The translations under genes and the position numbers were made by a program. Below are positions 14,401-25,695 of a stretch of DNA of 64,000 nt, one piece after another. The notes beneath the pieces are model-generated. The model searched no databases. It was given only the letters and a program-made list of their open reading frames with translations, and was not told the origin of the DNA. Where the stretch lies: the NCBI RefSeq assembly GCF_001039355.2, contig NW_019773958.1:306167-370166 (forward strand), in the 5' to 3' direction. This stretch comes from Lingula anatina (taxonomy: Eukaryota > Brachiopoda > Lingulata > Lingulida > Lingulidae). Each line of letters begins with the position of its first letter. The first letter of the stretch is position 1.

Positions 14401-14892
14401 CATATTTGTGAGGGAAGTGAATTTTCATTCTTGTGCACCCCGCCCCCGACCCCTCAGGTCCGCCAGGTAATTTTTCTGATATACTTCATACCCAGGAATG
14501 CCATACCCCTGCTTTAAATTATTTTTTAAACAACAAATTAAGTTTGAATATCTACTACTTGTCCAGAACGATCGTGTACAGAACGCAAACATGAATGCAA
14601 ATCAGAAAACTTAAGCAACCAATTACAAAGTGTAATACTATTATATTTCTGCTAATTCTTAAATACACAAAAATGCCAATTCATACGTCCCTTTGTTCGT
14701 AGTTTTACACCATAACAAACATGAGTCATGATTCCCACTAAACGAGTGGCCAGTTGATGGACAGCCTAACGTTTGAAGTTCAATCACGATCAATCCCAGC
14801 AGTTTTTTCTCAGTTCTATTCACTTATTGAAAATATCTACCTGAACTAGTGTACCAACTGCCAGCGTGACTGGCTCTTCTCACCCTAGACAT
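5462..14892 (-). CDS. MEMO1: MEMO1 (mediator of ErbB2-driven cell motility 1), complete
   Basis: Nine minus-strand exons: 14841-14892, 13099-13180, 11702-11770, 11205-11317, 8650-8761, 7694-7836, 6782-6858, 5962-6066, 5462-5599. They total 891 nt, so 296 residues plus stop; human MEMO1 has 297. All junction phases agree and all introns are GT-AG. The protein starts [17 protein letters not shown] and follows the human protein throughout. The conserved metal-site-like residues are kept: HAGY (exon 3), GPSHH (exon 4), DFCHWG (exon 6) and TICGRHP (exon 8). The family has the fold of non-haem iron dioxygenases and acts in cytosolic redox/iron handling, cell motility and receptor-tyrosine-kinase signalling (established knowledge). 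Exons 4-7 also exist as a second copy at 13-4868. Intron 1 contains a terminal-inverted-repeat element. Confidence 0.96.
6770..11482. repeat. Duplicated segment, MEMO1 block copy B
   Basis: Counterpart of bases 1-5036. It contains MEMO1 exons 7, 6, 5 and 4 in their natural place between exons 3 and 8, so this copy is the one used in the gene model. The right edge of homology falls in intron 3 near 11482. Compared with copy A it has one satellite unit fewer and an extra short segment (GTGATGACAGTGTACAAAAC) near 9646. Confidence 0.88.
9263..10380 (-). repeat. Dispersed satellite-bearing repeat, copy B (MEMO1 intron 4)
   Basis: Same repeat family as 2511-3930, in the other copy of the segment. 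Units start near 9430, 9788 and 10007, with a partial unit near 10325. Only one of the 326-bp units is present (9974-10298). Confidence 0.75.
13291..13743. mobile_element. MITE-like element with ~45-bp terminal inverted repeats
   Basis: The left end begins TGATACCTCTTGAAAAA and the right end, read in reverse complement, begins with the same 17 bases. Similarity continues for about 45 bases (CTGAATCA, then GCTT, then AAATTTG) with a few mismatches and gaps. The element is about 453 bp and lies in MEMO1 intron 1, close to exon 2. I could not identify a convincing target-site duplication. A 122-codon plus-strand frame inside it (13350-13718) has no recognisable domain and looks like chance. Confidence 0.7.
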
Positions 14893-15010
14893 CGTAGACC
14901 CTATTTTGAACAAGGTATTTTCTCTATTTGTCTCCCAGTCTTGCTCTCCAACAACCGGAAGTAGCCACTAACACATGCGCTTGCGTATTGGTAGGTCAAA
15001 GGTCAAAGAG
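14893..15010 (-). promoter_or_regulatory. MEMO1 proximal promoter with DR1, ETS and CCAAT motifs
   Basis: Just upstream of the MEMO1 start codon there is a perfect nuclear-receptor DR1 (AGGTCA-A-AGGTCA) at 14993-15005, an ETS-type ACCGGAAGT at 14954-14962, and ATTGG (CCAAT on the minus strand) at 14987-14991. ETS and CCAAT sites are common in TATA-less housekeeping promoters. The DR1 would suit HNF4/RXR/COUP-TF-type factors. Function is inferred from motif match and position only. Confidence 0.5.
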
Positions 15011-15964
15011 CAACAAAGGGTATCTGTAGTTTGGTTAAGCAGTGGATTGGCTAGATGCACCAAGATTTTAAATATGCAATATTCATGTTTTAAGCAAATT
15101 ATTGAACCAAAGTAAAGATAACACATTTTTGGACTCTAAAATAAAGATTCCCAAAATGTTACAAGTATCAAAGGTTGCAAGCACACAAATGTCAGGCAGG
15201 GCAGGTCAATATAGAAATCAAAATATGATCCATGTGCCATTTCTCAAGTTGGGTTGACCATAAAAGGTTGAAAAGATCCGCCTTCTTCAAAAAAAGACCC
15301 CCTTCTTAAATTGCTAGCTACAGGGCTGCATGAAAACAATAGGAACTCTCACATTTCCCACATTCCACTACCTCCAGACATCCTCAAACAAATAAACACA
15401 CACAAACATAAGACAAGCAATCAAAAAGTATTTAAAATGGTAAAAATTATTATAATACACAAGCATATAAATTTCATTAAAAAAGTAAATTATCATAATA
15501 AAAATAAGTGGATATATCTTTGATAAACCAGAAATTTATGACAACACTATTTACTATAGTTTATACAACTTTATTTCATTACAAGTGGACGCAGTTTTTA
15601 ATAAATTGACTACATGATTAAATATCTGCTGTACCTGTTCTTTGGTCAATAATGAAGCTCAGAAACTGAAGCTACATCTGGCTGGACAATAATAATTATA
15701 ATGGTTTTAATAGCATGCATTTGTGTATAGAATTTAATAAAATTATGACTAACCTCAAAAATAAGTTAAATATTTAGTATTTTATGATCCAGAAAAATAT
15801 ATAATATCAATTGCAGTTTTGGCGAATCTTCAGAAATTCACAAGATGCTAGCATGATCACAAAATGAATGTGCACATCAGAAACACATGCCAGATTAAGT
15901 ACAGTAAAATTAACTTGTGATATTCACCACTATAATGTTAGTAGTGAAGAATAAATCTGAATGG
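15011..15964 (-). other. MEMO1-TAF6L intergenic spacer and TAF6L 3' UTR
   Basis: TAF6L ends at 15965. On the minus strand an AATAAA poly(A) signal lies at 15575-15570, giving a likely 3' UTR of about 400 nt ending near 15550. The rest, to the MEMO1 promoter, is AT-rich with no recognisable gene. Confidence 0.5.
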
Positions 15965-18900
15965 CTATATTATACATAGTAATGTACTGTAATTTTTGGG
16001 GGCATTAGATTTCAGAATCTTTGTTGGTCTTCTGCTCCACCACATTTTTCCATGTACTGGCATACATAAATTCTGTTTATACACTGGGGTTTTGTAAGAC
16101 ATATTATCTGAATCTATGCTAAATTTCTTTGCAGGATCTAAAACTGCAACAGCTGAGAGTCCACGTATATTAAAAACAAACTTTCCTTCTCTTTTCCTGA
16201 GAACTGTTTTTTCAAACATTTGTTCTTCCTTGCTACTCTGTACATTCTGTTTTCTTCTTTTGTGTTTTGGCTCTTTAGAATCAGATCTATACTTATCACT
16301 TTTTCTTTCTTTACTTTCATGTTTACGCTTTGGTCTCTTTGAAATGATCAACTTGATTCCTTTTGAAGAGTCATTAGTGCTTTTGACTGTCAAATCAACA
16401 TTGCTGGTGTCCTCTCCCAAAAACAACAGGTTCTCATCAGACTTATCTGATGGCTCAGAAGGCTCTGATTTCACATCGCCATCAATATCGATTTCGTCTA
16501 ATCGTGTTTTATCACTGGTGTGTTCACTGTCAGCTTCCATTTTATCAGCAGTGTTCAAGAATACTGCCAGCAGATCTTCTCCACTCTTTAAGCTGTCAGA
16601 ATCAGCCAAACTCACTAAATTGTCAGTTTTCTTTGGCATTTGGTCCAACTCTATTTGGGCCACTGGAAGCCGTGTAGATAAACAGTCACCAAAGAAACAG
16701 TACAGTTTCTCGTACAATTCCTTGTAAGATTTGTAAACCATCCTGGTTGGTTTTGTCTCTACTTGCTTAAATAATTCTCCAGGAAGTTCATCGTTCAGCA
16801 TGGGCTTCATGTCCTGGGAATCTGTCTTGGTTTCTGATTTCACCTTTTGTTTAGAATCTGAGTTAAGATCCTGAGAAACTGATATCACCTTTGGGATGTC
16901 TATTCGTAAAGGGGCTGGTCTTCTTTTTGATCGTATGTTACTGCCACATTGTTTTGATGGCTCATCTCCATTCGCATAACTGTATATTCTAAACCGCAGC
17001 ACTGATTCTGAGGCAGTCTGCAAAATTTAGTGTGCACAATTAAATCGTGTGAAATGAAAATTGACAAAAGTAATGTACTCCATTGGACACTGCTATAGCA
17101 AATCACTTGGAGACATACTCGTTTGATAAACGTCCTCTCAACAGTGTTTATCTCTTGATCAGTACTTTGGCATTTAAATGAAAGCTGCTTTCAACTTTTC
17201 TAAAAAATTGAGTTTTACTAAAAATCAATGTTACTTTGTGCCACATATATATTGTTGTGCAATAAAATTAGTTATTACTTACCAATAAAGCACCAACCAC
17301 TTTGGATGCATCTGCCTTTAATTGCGCATTTCCAAATGTATTATTATTCAATATATTTTCAAGGTGTTTCATGAGAATGGGAAGATTTGGAAGAATATAT
17401 TGTTCTGTTACCTGAAATTGAAGTAAAAAATCATTGTATAATATTCTCACACAAATAATTTTCTACACAGACAGTAGAAAGAAATTTTCAAGAGATCTAA
17501 CTTCTAATAAAAAAGTTTCATAATGAACAGAGTATTGAAATAAAGACATTTTTGATCATTTAAACCTTTTACCAGCAGAGCAAGAAAGATGTGTCACCTA
17601 ACAGACAGCCAGCAGAGTAACATAAACATCACTTCAGTCATGGCTCTAATATAATGCGCCCTATCATCGGAAAAAATGTTGTTTATACGACCCTAGTTGC
17701 TAAGCAAATGAGATACTGACCTAGAAGTTGTGGTTGTTGTAATTTGAATGCAATTTCAGGTAGTGTTTTACTGGAGAGGTTGTAAAATATTTAATTTATA
17801 GATGGCAGCAAACAGCAAAGTTAGTAGACATCCTGGTCGCATTTCAAAATAACAAAATTTGATCTTGACTAAGATTATACAATGTTTGCTGATTTCAATA
17901 AAGATTCTAGTGTTTCACATAGCAGAATTGACTTATATTGAGTTGGAATGTGGGAGTGGGAGTGGCGAGTGTGATAACAATATGCTGGCTGATATGCCAA
18001 TTGCCATTTATTTGCTGAGGTGGCATTGTTTTTTGCCATGGAAGGGTTAAGATGTTCAATATTTATGCTATACACACTATATTAGCGGATAACAATCATA
18101 TATCAAATAACAAAAAACAAAAGCCCACTATTTCCCGAAGGGCTCATTTAAAACAACTCATCTTTACACAAATGAGACTAAGCATCGATATTCTGAGAGA
18201 AATCTTCAAGAATTATCATCCACTCTTTCACAGAATTAAATGTGCATGAATGAGCCAGAAATAAAAACTATTAGTGCACTCACGGCAGTTCCCAGAGATG
18301 CCATGCCCATCACAGTCCCATAATGTGAACAGGGTGGTTTGGTGAGGTCCACCAAAACCTCATTCAATATTTTTATGTTCTTCTGGGCCAACTGATTCAC
18401 TTGTGAAGACCATTTGCTGATGTTAACACAGAAAAAGAACAATATATGTTTAGTAACTTATTGAAATATTACAAGACATCAACATTTCTAGTGGGTTAAT
18501 CTGTATTATATACATTATATATATATATATATATATGTTTAACCTTGTCAATCACTAATCCTTCATAACTGTATCTTATAAATTTCAATATGTACAAAAT
18601 TTAATTCACTCCAAATCTGACTAAACATAACCAAGTATCACTTACTTTAAGACCTGAGCTAGTAACCTGGCAGCATAGTCTCTCAGTGCCCAGTGGTCAT
18701 TTAATGGATTGATAGACGCAGCGAGTGGTTCCAGTAAACAGTACATTATACCCTGTACTAAATGGTTTAGCTGAAAAAAAACAAACAAAAATGCATAAAT
18801 TTGTCATGGAATATTACTTAATATTACTTTGAATAAGACTAGAGAAGCAATGCAATTATAGTCTGTGTTTCTTACATTTAGTAACAGTAAAGATTAAAAG

Positions 18901-21900
18901 ATCTTTCAAATCATAAAACAATTCTTATTCCCTCTAACCTCACAACTTTTTAAACAACTGCAAATGGAAAGATTTACAATACATGCTTATACAGAAATGC
19001 ATACTTGTACAGAAATGCATACTTACACAGAAATGGACTTACAATATATACAGAAATGCAATCTCTTTTATACCAATGACAGATTCAAAATTCTATGAAA
19101 AAGGGGCCACAGTGAAATAGCACTGATGAAATGTGAATACCTCCCAAGAAATTCTTAAGCATATAATTCTGTTTCCCACAACACTTTATTTTATCTGCAA
19201 AAGCTGACATCATCTTTCCTGCAGCCTCACTCCATTTGAAACACAAACACCTTCCCCACATTAAATGCCAGTAAAATTTTGCAAACTCATTCAGTTACTT
19301 GCCCACTGTTTCTGCTTTGGATCAATACATTCTTATACCCTAGTGACCCGAAGGACCTGTAAGGTGAAAGGTTTTTAACACAGACTGCCCAGAGTTCACA
19401 CTCACATATGGTCTTGGTTCCAAGAAGAGGGAGGGATTGCTGATTACAGCCTTGACTGTATGGAGTAATTTCGTCAGCTGCGAAACATCATGACTTACAG
19501 TCCTTACCTAAAATGGAAAAAAATATCCTTCTTAACATAGCTTGACTAAGTTAAAATATACTAGGGGATATTGTAAGGAACTTTACATACAATTATTAAC
19601 CATTCCACATTGTTAAATACTTATTTTACCATTTGCATCCTAAATTTACATGTAACTGATGAAGTTATAAACACGAACTTTTGATAAAACCTCCCATAAG
19701 TCATTTGTCTGAACGTAAAAAAAGATTTGCTGGTGAATAAGTGAAAATTGCTGTTACTTGTTTATTGCATATGTTTTAATAAGGTATTGAAATAGTTATT
19801 TACCCCCTGAGATATGAAGTTCACCAAATATGGCATCAAAGGTAAAATTCTGGCATTGGTCCTTAGATCCTCCAAAGCAATCTGAAACCAGATGACTGCT
19901 TACATTGAAACGCATTTAAATAGATCAATTATTTCTGACAACCAAGCCTATCACTTTTCAGTTGTGTCAGACTCTTATCAAAATATACAAGGAACAAATT
20001 CAACTTAGTGCGGTGAGAAAATGCAAAAATCAAAACCACCTTTCAATACTCTTTAGGCAAATTTATCAATACCATAATGCTGTCAGTTACAACAAGCACC
20101 TCCATTGCCTCAGAGAGGTGCTGAATCAAACAGTTGTCTTACAAGTTATAGGCTTATATATCACACAAATTACCCTCATGAGTTCATCATCATTCCCCAA
20201 AATGGCCATGGTCATGTTATCATAGTAGGTTTGTAAATCGGCACTTATTCCTTTGTTCACTTTGCCATTCTGTTTGCCTAAAAATTAGAAAAAAATACTG
20301 CATTAGTATTTATTTTTATTACTCTTGAAATCATAGACCTCCAAATAACCAAATTGCTTAATATGAACTTACTTGATGTAAACAATAATGTACACGGTAC
20401 ACTCAAGCTCAAGCAGACATAGACAATTATACATAATGTTTTATGCATTAACACAAACACACACATACATATACAGCATGTGATTAAGTAGTCTAAGGCA
20501 TTGGAATGGATCAGATGTAGTCTGGTGAAGCAGGTTAGTCTAATTCTGGTCTAAACTGGCCCTAATGTGAATGTGTTTTAACCTTATAAATAGCAATTTT
20601 AGAAAGCTTAAGTTCAATCCCTGTCTATTGCTCCCACTTTTATCTCACCTCCAGAGGTTGGTGCTCCTTTATGGGTGCCTTCAACGGCAAGCCAATGAGC
20701 TACAAAAAAAATTAAATTCTGCATATGGAATGTCTAAAACACAAAGATAATATATCAAAACAGATAAAAAGATTTATTTGGAGACAACAAAATATATGCT
20801 AGACTGAAAATAGAAACAATTGAAAGTACAGATGTTCAATCACTTTCATTTATTCTAATCAGTTACTTTTAATGGATGTGGAGCCTGGATTTTGGGGCCC
20901 ACATCCTCCCAGAGCCATTCCAGCCAGATTGACCTCCCTGTCTTCCACAAAATGGAGCTCGCCTCCTGCAGTCTGTCGAAATGTGGATGGTTCCCCAGAT
21001 CCTTGTCCATATATGATCTAATATGTAAAAAGGCAAAAGTCCGATCCTTATATTTAACATAATAACATAAAATTATACATTAAGTTTTTATACTGCTTGA
21101 ATTGGCAAAAAGATACAACAGGTATTATGGTGATATTATGGTGTCAATTAATGGGTTGGTTCATGACTACTCAAGAAATGGAGGATTTCATTGTATTTAG
21201 TACACTTTTGAATTAAGAGAATAAGACTCTCTCATAATGACATTAAATGTGTGCATCTTTCCCAACTTACCTCCACATCACTTGCACTTAGTGCCTTGTT
21301 GAAATCTTCAGTGGTCAGTCGCCTCCTNTGTAAGGAACTTTACATACAATTATTAACCATTCCACATTGTTAAATACTTATTTTACCATTTGCATCCTAA
21401 ATTTACATGTAACTGATGAAGTTATAAACACTAACTTTTGATAAAACCTCCCATAAGTCATTTGTCTGAACGTAAAAAAAGATTTGCTGGTGAATAAGTG
21501 AAAATTGCTGTTACTTGTTTATTGCATATGTTTTAATAAGGTATTGAAATAGTTATTTACCCCCTGAGATATGAAGTTCACCAAATATGGCATCAAAGGT
21601 AAAATTCTGGCATTGGTCCTTAGATCCTCCAAAGCAATCTGAAACCAGATGACTGCTTACATTGAAACGCATTTAAATAGATCAATTATTTCTGACAACC
21701 AAGCCTATCACTTTTCAGTTGTGTCAGACTCTTATCAAAATATACAAGGAACAAATTCAACTTAGTGCGGTGAGAAAATGCAAAAATCAAAACCACCTTT
21801 CAATACTCTTTAGGCAAATTTATCAATACCATAATGCTGTCAGTTACAACAAGCACCTCCATTGCCTCAGAGAGGTGCTGAATCAAACAGTTGTCTTACA

Positions 21901-23970
21901 AGTTATAGGCTTATATATCACACAAATTACCCTCATGAGTTCATCATCATTCCCCAAAATGGCCATGGTCATGTTATCATAGTAGGTTTGTAAATCGGCA
22001 CTTATTCCTTTGTTCACTTTGCCATTCTGTTTGCCTAAAAATTAGAAAAAAATACTGCATTAGTATTTATTTTTATTACTCTTGAAATCATAGACCTCCA
22101 AATAACCAAATTGCTTAATATGAACTTACTTGATGTAAACAATAATGTACACGGTACACTCAAGCTCAAGCAGACATAGACAATTATACATAATGTTTTA
22201 TGCATTAACACAAACACACACATACATATACAGCATGTGATTAAGTAGTCTAAGGCATTGGAATGGATCAGATGTAGTCTGGTGAAGCAGGTTAGTCTAA
22301 TTCTGGTCTAAACTGGCCCTAATGTGAATGTGTTTTAACCTTATAAATAGCAATTTTAGAAAGCTTAAGTTCAATCCCTGTCTATTGCTCCCACTTTTAT
22401 CTCACCTCCAGAGGTTGGTGCTCCTTTATGGGTGCCTTCAACGGCAAGCCAATGAGCTACAAAAAAAATTAAATTCTGCATATGGAATGTCTAAAACACA
22501 AAGATAATATATCAAAACAGATAAAAAGATTTATTTGGAGACAACAAAATATATGCTAGACTGAAAATAGAAACAATTGAAAGTACAGATGTTCAATCAC
22601 TTTCATTTATTCTAATCAGTTACTTTTAATGGATGTGGAGCCTGGATTTTGGGGCCCACATCCTCCCAGAGCCATTCCAGCCAGATTGACCTCCCTGTCT
22701 TCCACAAAATGGAGCTCGCCTCCTGCAGTCTGTCGAAATGTGGATGGTTCCCCAGATCCTTGTCCATATATGATCTAATATGTAAAAAGGCAAAAGTCCG
22801 ATCCTTATATTTAACATAATAACATAAAATTATACATTAAGTTTTTATACTGCTTGAATTGGCAAAAAGATACAACAGGTATTATGGTGATATTATGGTG
22901 TCAATTAATGGGTTGGTTCATGACTACTCAAGAAATGGAGGATTTCATTGTATTTAGTACACTTTTGAATTAAGAGAATAAGACTCTCTCATAATGACAT
23001 TAAATGTGTGCATCTTTCCCAACTTACCTCCACATCACTTGCACTTAGTGCCTTGTTGAAATCTTCAGTGGTCAGTCGCCTCCTTTTGCTGTGTCTCATG
23101 TACTGACAGCTACTCTGAAGATCAAAAATAAAGGATAATAAAATGACATGAAGTTAATGCTATCAAAACTGCTTATATATAATTCAAATTAGAGTTGAAT
23201 ATAATATACCTGCAAAGCTTATCTGCTGATGGAGTCCAGACCAACAAACAACAGCAGGGCACGTCCACCACTGACCCCCCCCCCTCCCATTTCTCTCTCA
23301 CACACAAACATACACACATACACATACCACCACCATCATCACAAGAACAACAACTGCACCAATGGAACTGACAACCCTTGCCTGAGTTTTTGGACTCGCA
23401 TGCTATGAAGGTAAGGCCTCATTATACCATGTGTTGGAAACTTCTGAGGCTTTATATGATGTCACATTTAAATGGCATGCAGGAATGGCAGTTGAACTTT
23501 TTCAAACTGCATGGTGCATGGATACATGTAGATACAAAATGACTTTAAATGAGAATAATGTTAGATACAACAAGGTGTGCTGGTGGTCACACAAAAGGAC
23601 GTGGATGTTCATATCCATGAGAGTTATAACCACAGAGTGGAATGAGTCCTAACCAGCGTTAAGTACCAAGCATTAAGGCCGAAACTGAGGCAACAACGAC
23701 CCCTCCCCTCCAAAATATAGATGAAGATAAAACCTAAAGTAAGATTCCATCGTCGACTGTTTTGATGACACGACATTTAAAAACCAAAAGCAACAACAAA
23801 AACAACACTTTTTAACTGCATTCAAGTACCTGCACCGCTTCTCTCAGTCGGTATGTAGCATCTTCAGCAAGGAGAGCGGCAACACTCTCGGTCACTTCAG
23901 AATGGCCCTCTGCCTCCGCAAACAGGCGTATGGATTCCCTGGAGATGATTGCATATCGTTTCTCTTCCAT
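15965..23970 (-). CDS. TAF6L: TAF6L (TAF6-like, SAGA/PCAF complex subunit), complete
   Basis: Eleven minus-strand exons: 23830-23970, 23028-23114, 22624-22774, 22406-22456, 21931-22034, 21561-21638, 19406-19507, 18646-18770, 18284-18416, 17283-17411, 15965-17017. They total 2154 nt, 717 residues; phases agree and all introns are GT-AG. The start MEEKRYAIISRESIRLF aligns with the N-terminus of vertebrate TAF6L, so the frame upstream of that ATG is left out. Residues 1-76 are the histone fold (LLAEDATYRLREA, KRRRLTTEDFN), which pairs with TAF9-type partners. Residues about 180-367 are the TAF6 HEAT-repeat region, with ASINPLNDHWALRD nearly identical to human and NAQLKADASKV. The long last exon is disordered and lysine/serine-rich, and holds the TAF6L-type motif ELYEKLYCFFGDCLSTR. 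Human TAF6L has 622 residues; the excess is in this tail. Exons 3-6 and part of 2 recur at 19804-21327. Confidence 0.95.
18516..18537. repeat. (TA)n microsatellite in a TAF6L intron
   Basis: Uninterrupted alternating TA tract in intron 8 of TAF6L. Confidence 0.9.
18985..19050. repeat. Short tandem repeat, ~18-bp unit
   Basis: About four imperfect copies of a unit like CTTGTACAGAAATGCATA in TAF6L intron 7. The last copy is interrupted. Confidence 0.65.
19572..21327. repeat. TAF6L duplicated segment, copy 1
   Basis: 1756 bases identical to 21329-23084 (offset 1757) apart from one substitution I noticed (G at 19675 versus T at 21432). It ends exactly at the N at 21328. Contains TAF6L exons 3-6 again (20867-21017, 20649-20699, 20174-20277, 19804-19881) and the 3' part of exon 2. 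Confidence 0.95.
19804..21327 (-). CDS. TAF6L: TAF6L duplicate exons 3-6 plus truncated exon 2
   Basis: Exon 2 is cut by the N and survives only as 21271-21327, without its splice acceptor. Exons 3 to 6 follow intact and match the other copy. Exons 3-6 total 384 nt, so an automated gene finder could splice both blocks in frame and predict a protein with 128 residues repeated. TAF6L relatives have no such repeat, so such a model should be treated as false unless transcripts show otherwise. Confidence 0.85.
21328..21328. other. Single-N assembly join inside TAF6L exon 2 (copy 1)
   Basis: The N interrupts coding sequence between GCCTCCT and TGTAAGG. The bases to its right match 19572 onward, and the bases to its left match the sequence ending at 23084. 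This is what two overlapping contig ends look like when placed end to end. Confidence 0.97.
21329..23084. repeat. TAF6L duplicated segment, copy 2
   Basis: Counterpart of 19572-21327. It runs without interruption into the rest of exon 2 and into intron 1, so its exons are used in the gene model. Confidence 0.95.
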
Positions 23971-24110
23971 ATTACAATTTTCATCGCTGACTATGCAATA
24001 CAAATACACTCCATGTGATCCACTAATTGAATAAAATACATTTTTAACACGGCCAATTGATCATCTCATGGAGGCGGCCATTTTTGTTGACATCATCACG
24101 TGACATAATC
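23971..24110 (-). promoter_or_regulatory. TAF6L 5' flank with palindromic E-box
   Basis: Upstream of the TAF6L start is the palindrome TCACGTGA at 24096-24103, with core CACGTG (USF/MITF-TFE/MYC-type E-box), and a GGCGGCCATTTTT stretch at 24073-24085 that partly resembles a YY1 site. The 5' UTR presumably lies between the E-box and the ATG at 23970. PC is transcribed in the opposite direction, so the region may act on both genes; that is inference. Confidence 0.45.
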
Positions 24111-25329
24111 ATAATCTCTTTTAAAATAAATTACAAAAAAAGGTATGGATTGATTGGATCCTTTATCTTTCGTATTAGGTACATAATTAAATGCCAAATA
24201 ACGTAAAAATAAGACATCATATTTACATCCCATTAAAGAACAAGGTCAGTCTTTGAACTAGGCTTTGAGCTAAGAAAACAACAGCATGCTGCCACTGCAT
24301 GAGCACTGCGGGTCATCAAGTCTACCAGACTACCAGTGATACTGGTACGTGTTTTATGCACCACTGCCCAATGTGTCGTACTGCTTGAACGGCGTGCATT
24401 TATCCATTGTTAAACAGGTGAGATATTTGACGTTGACAGGTAAAAAAAGAGCCTAAGTATCGACTCACAGCTTCCATATGCAAGCGCATGCATTCTGATT
24501 AAACCGTACGTGCTTGTAATTATATACATGCTGTACAGTTACTAATCATCCTAAGAATTGCTAACGTAACGCATGTCAGTCAGTTATTTGTGCGAATGCA
24601 CTTTTTAGAAAGCAATGACCCTCGTTCGTAATGTAGGATAGTCGGAGATAAATTATACATATATCAAGAACATTACTGGTATCTGCTAATCGGACCGTTA
24701 CATAGGGTCTTACAGATAATGGCATGCCATTAATACTATCGATTATCCCCCCCCACACATCTCTTTTTGTCTCCACATGCAGCATGATGCAATTTCCTCC
24801 ATCTGACGCCTACGTAATTATAAATCAATTTATTCAGAATCTGCTTATAGTCGTGTGCCTTTGTTGCATGTATGGTAGCCAGGTAGGGCCTATACTTTCT
24901 TTCTTTATATGCCTGTCTTTATATATTGATCTTGAATAAATAAAAATAAATAAGTAGAATTAATTAAAAGAAAAAGATAATAACTTTCCTACCCCTTAAC
25001 CCCATCAGATCAACCTGTGTTTTAATTAATGAATGCAAAGTTAATATTTTATTGAAAGTAAGTATAGGCAAATGTTATAGCACATGGTAGTAAAAGGGAA
25101 TTTAAGTGAAATAGAATCTTTAAATTACAGTATATATATTGACCTAACAATAAAGTGTATCTTAACGCTGTTAAAAGTAAATATGTGTGAAACATGTTTA
25201 TTTGCTTGCTGTATTAGGCAGGCACGTCAGGTCAAACATAGAGCACAGATTGTCACTTCAGTTTGTTTGCAGTAGATAAAAGACAGATAACCACAGTTCA
25301 AGGGAGAAATTAAATTTTGGTGTCTTTTT

Positions 25330-25333
25330 TATT

Positions 25334-25368
<35 letters not shown>

Positions 25369-25370
25369 TT
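25330..25370. repeat. (TTTA)n microsatellite
   Basis: About ten perfect tetranucleotide units, followed by degenerate CATTCATATATTTATT. Confidence 0.9.
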
Positions 25371-25658
25371 CATTCATATATTTATTTTCTAATACAGTAT
25401 ACATAAACGTGTGTGCTTGTTTGTCTCTGTGTATGTGCTGTACATGTAATGAACAGCTTTTTTATTGAGAAAAGAGAATAAAAAATAATAGTAGTTTTAA
25501 AAAAGCCTATTGTATGATTGAATTATGTTTTATTTTAATCACCATAAACAAAATGGGATATGTTTGGAATAATTTTGCATTTAAATGTTTTTAGTGCTCA
25601 GCATTTGTAGGTTAGATAAATTTGATATAAAGGCCAGCTTGAACAAGCTTGATATAAA

Positions 25659-25660
<2 letters not shown>

Positions 25661-25694
<34 letters not shown>
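25661..25694. repeat. (TA)n microsatellite
   Basis: About 34 bases of alternating TA, preceded by a short direct repeat of TTGATATAAAGGC about 27 bases apart. Confidence 0.9.

Positions 25695-25695
<1 letters not shown>

Noticed and set aside
16116-16727. 203-codon plus-strand open frame
   Set aside because: Antisense shadow of TAF6L exon 11; its Leu/Ser/Phe-rich composition comes from the Lys/Asp/Ser-rich sense strand.
17558-18055. Possible inverted-repeat element ending in TTAA-like motifs (TTTAAACC ... GGGTTAA) in TAF6L intron 9
   Set aside because: Terminal similarity is only about 60-65 percent by eye, too weak to support an element.
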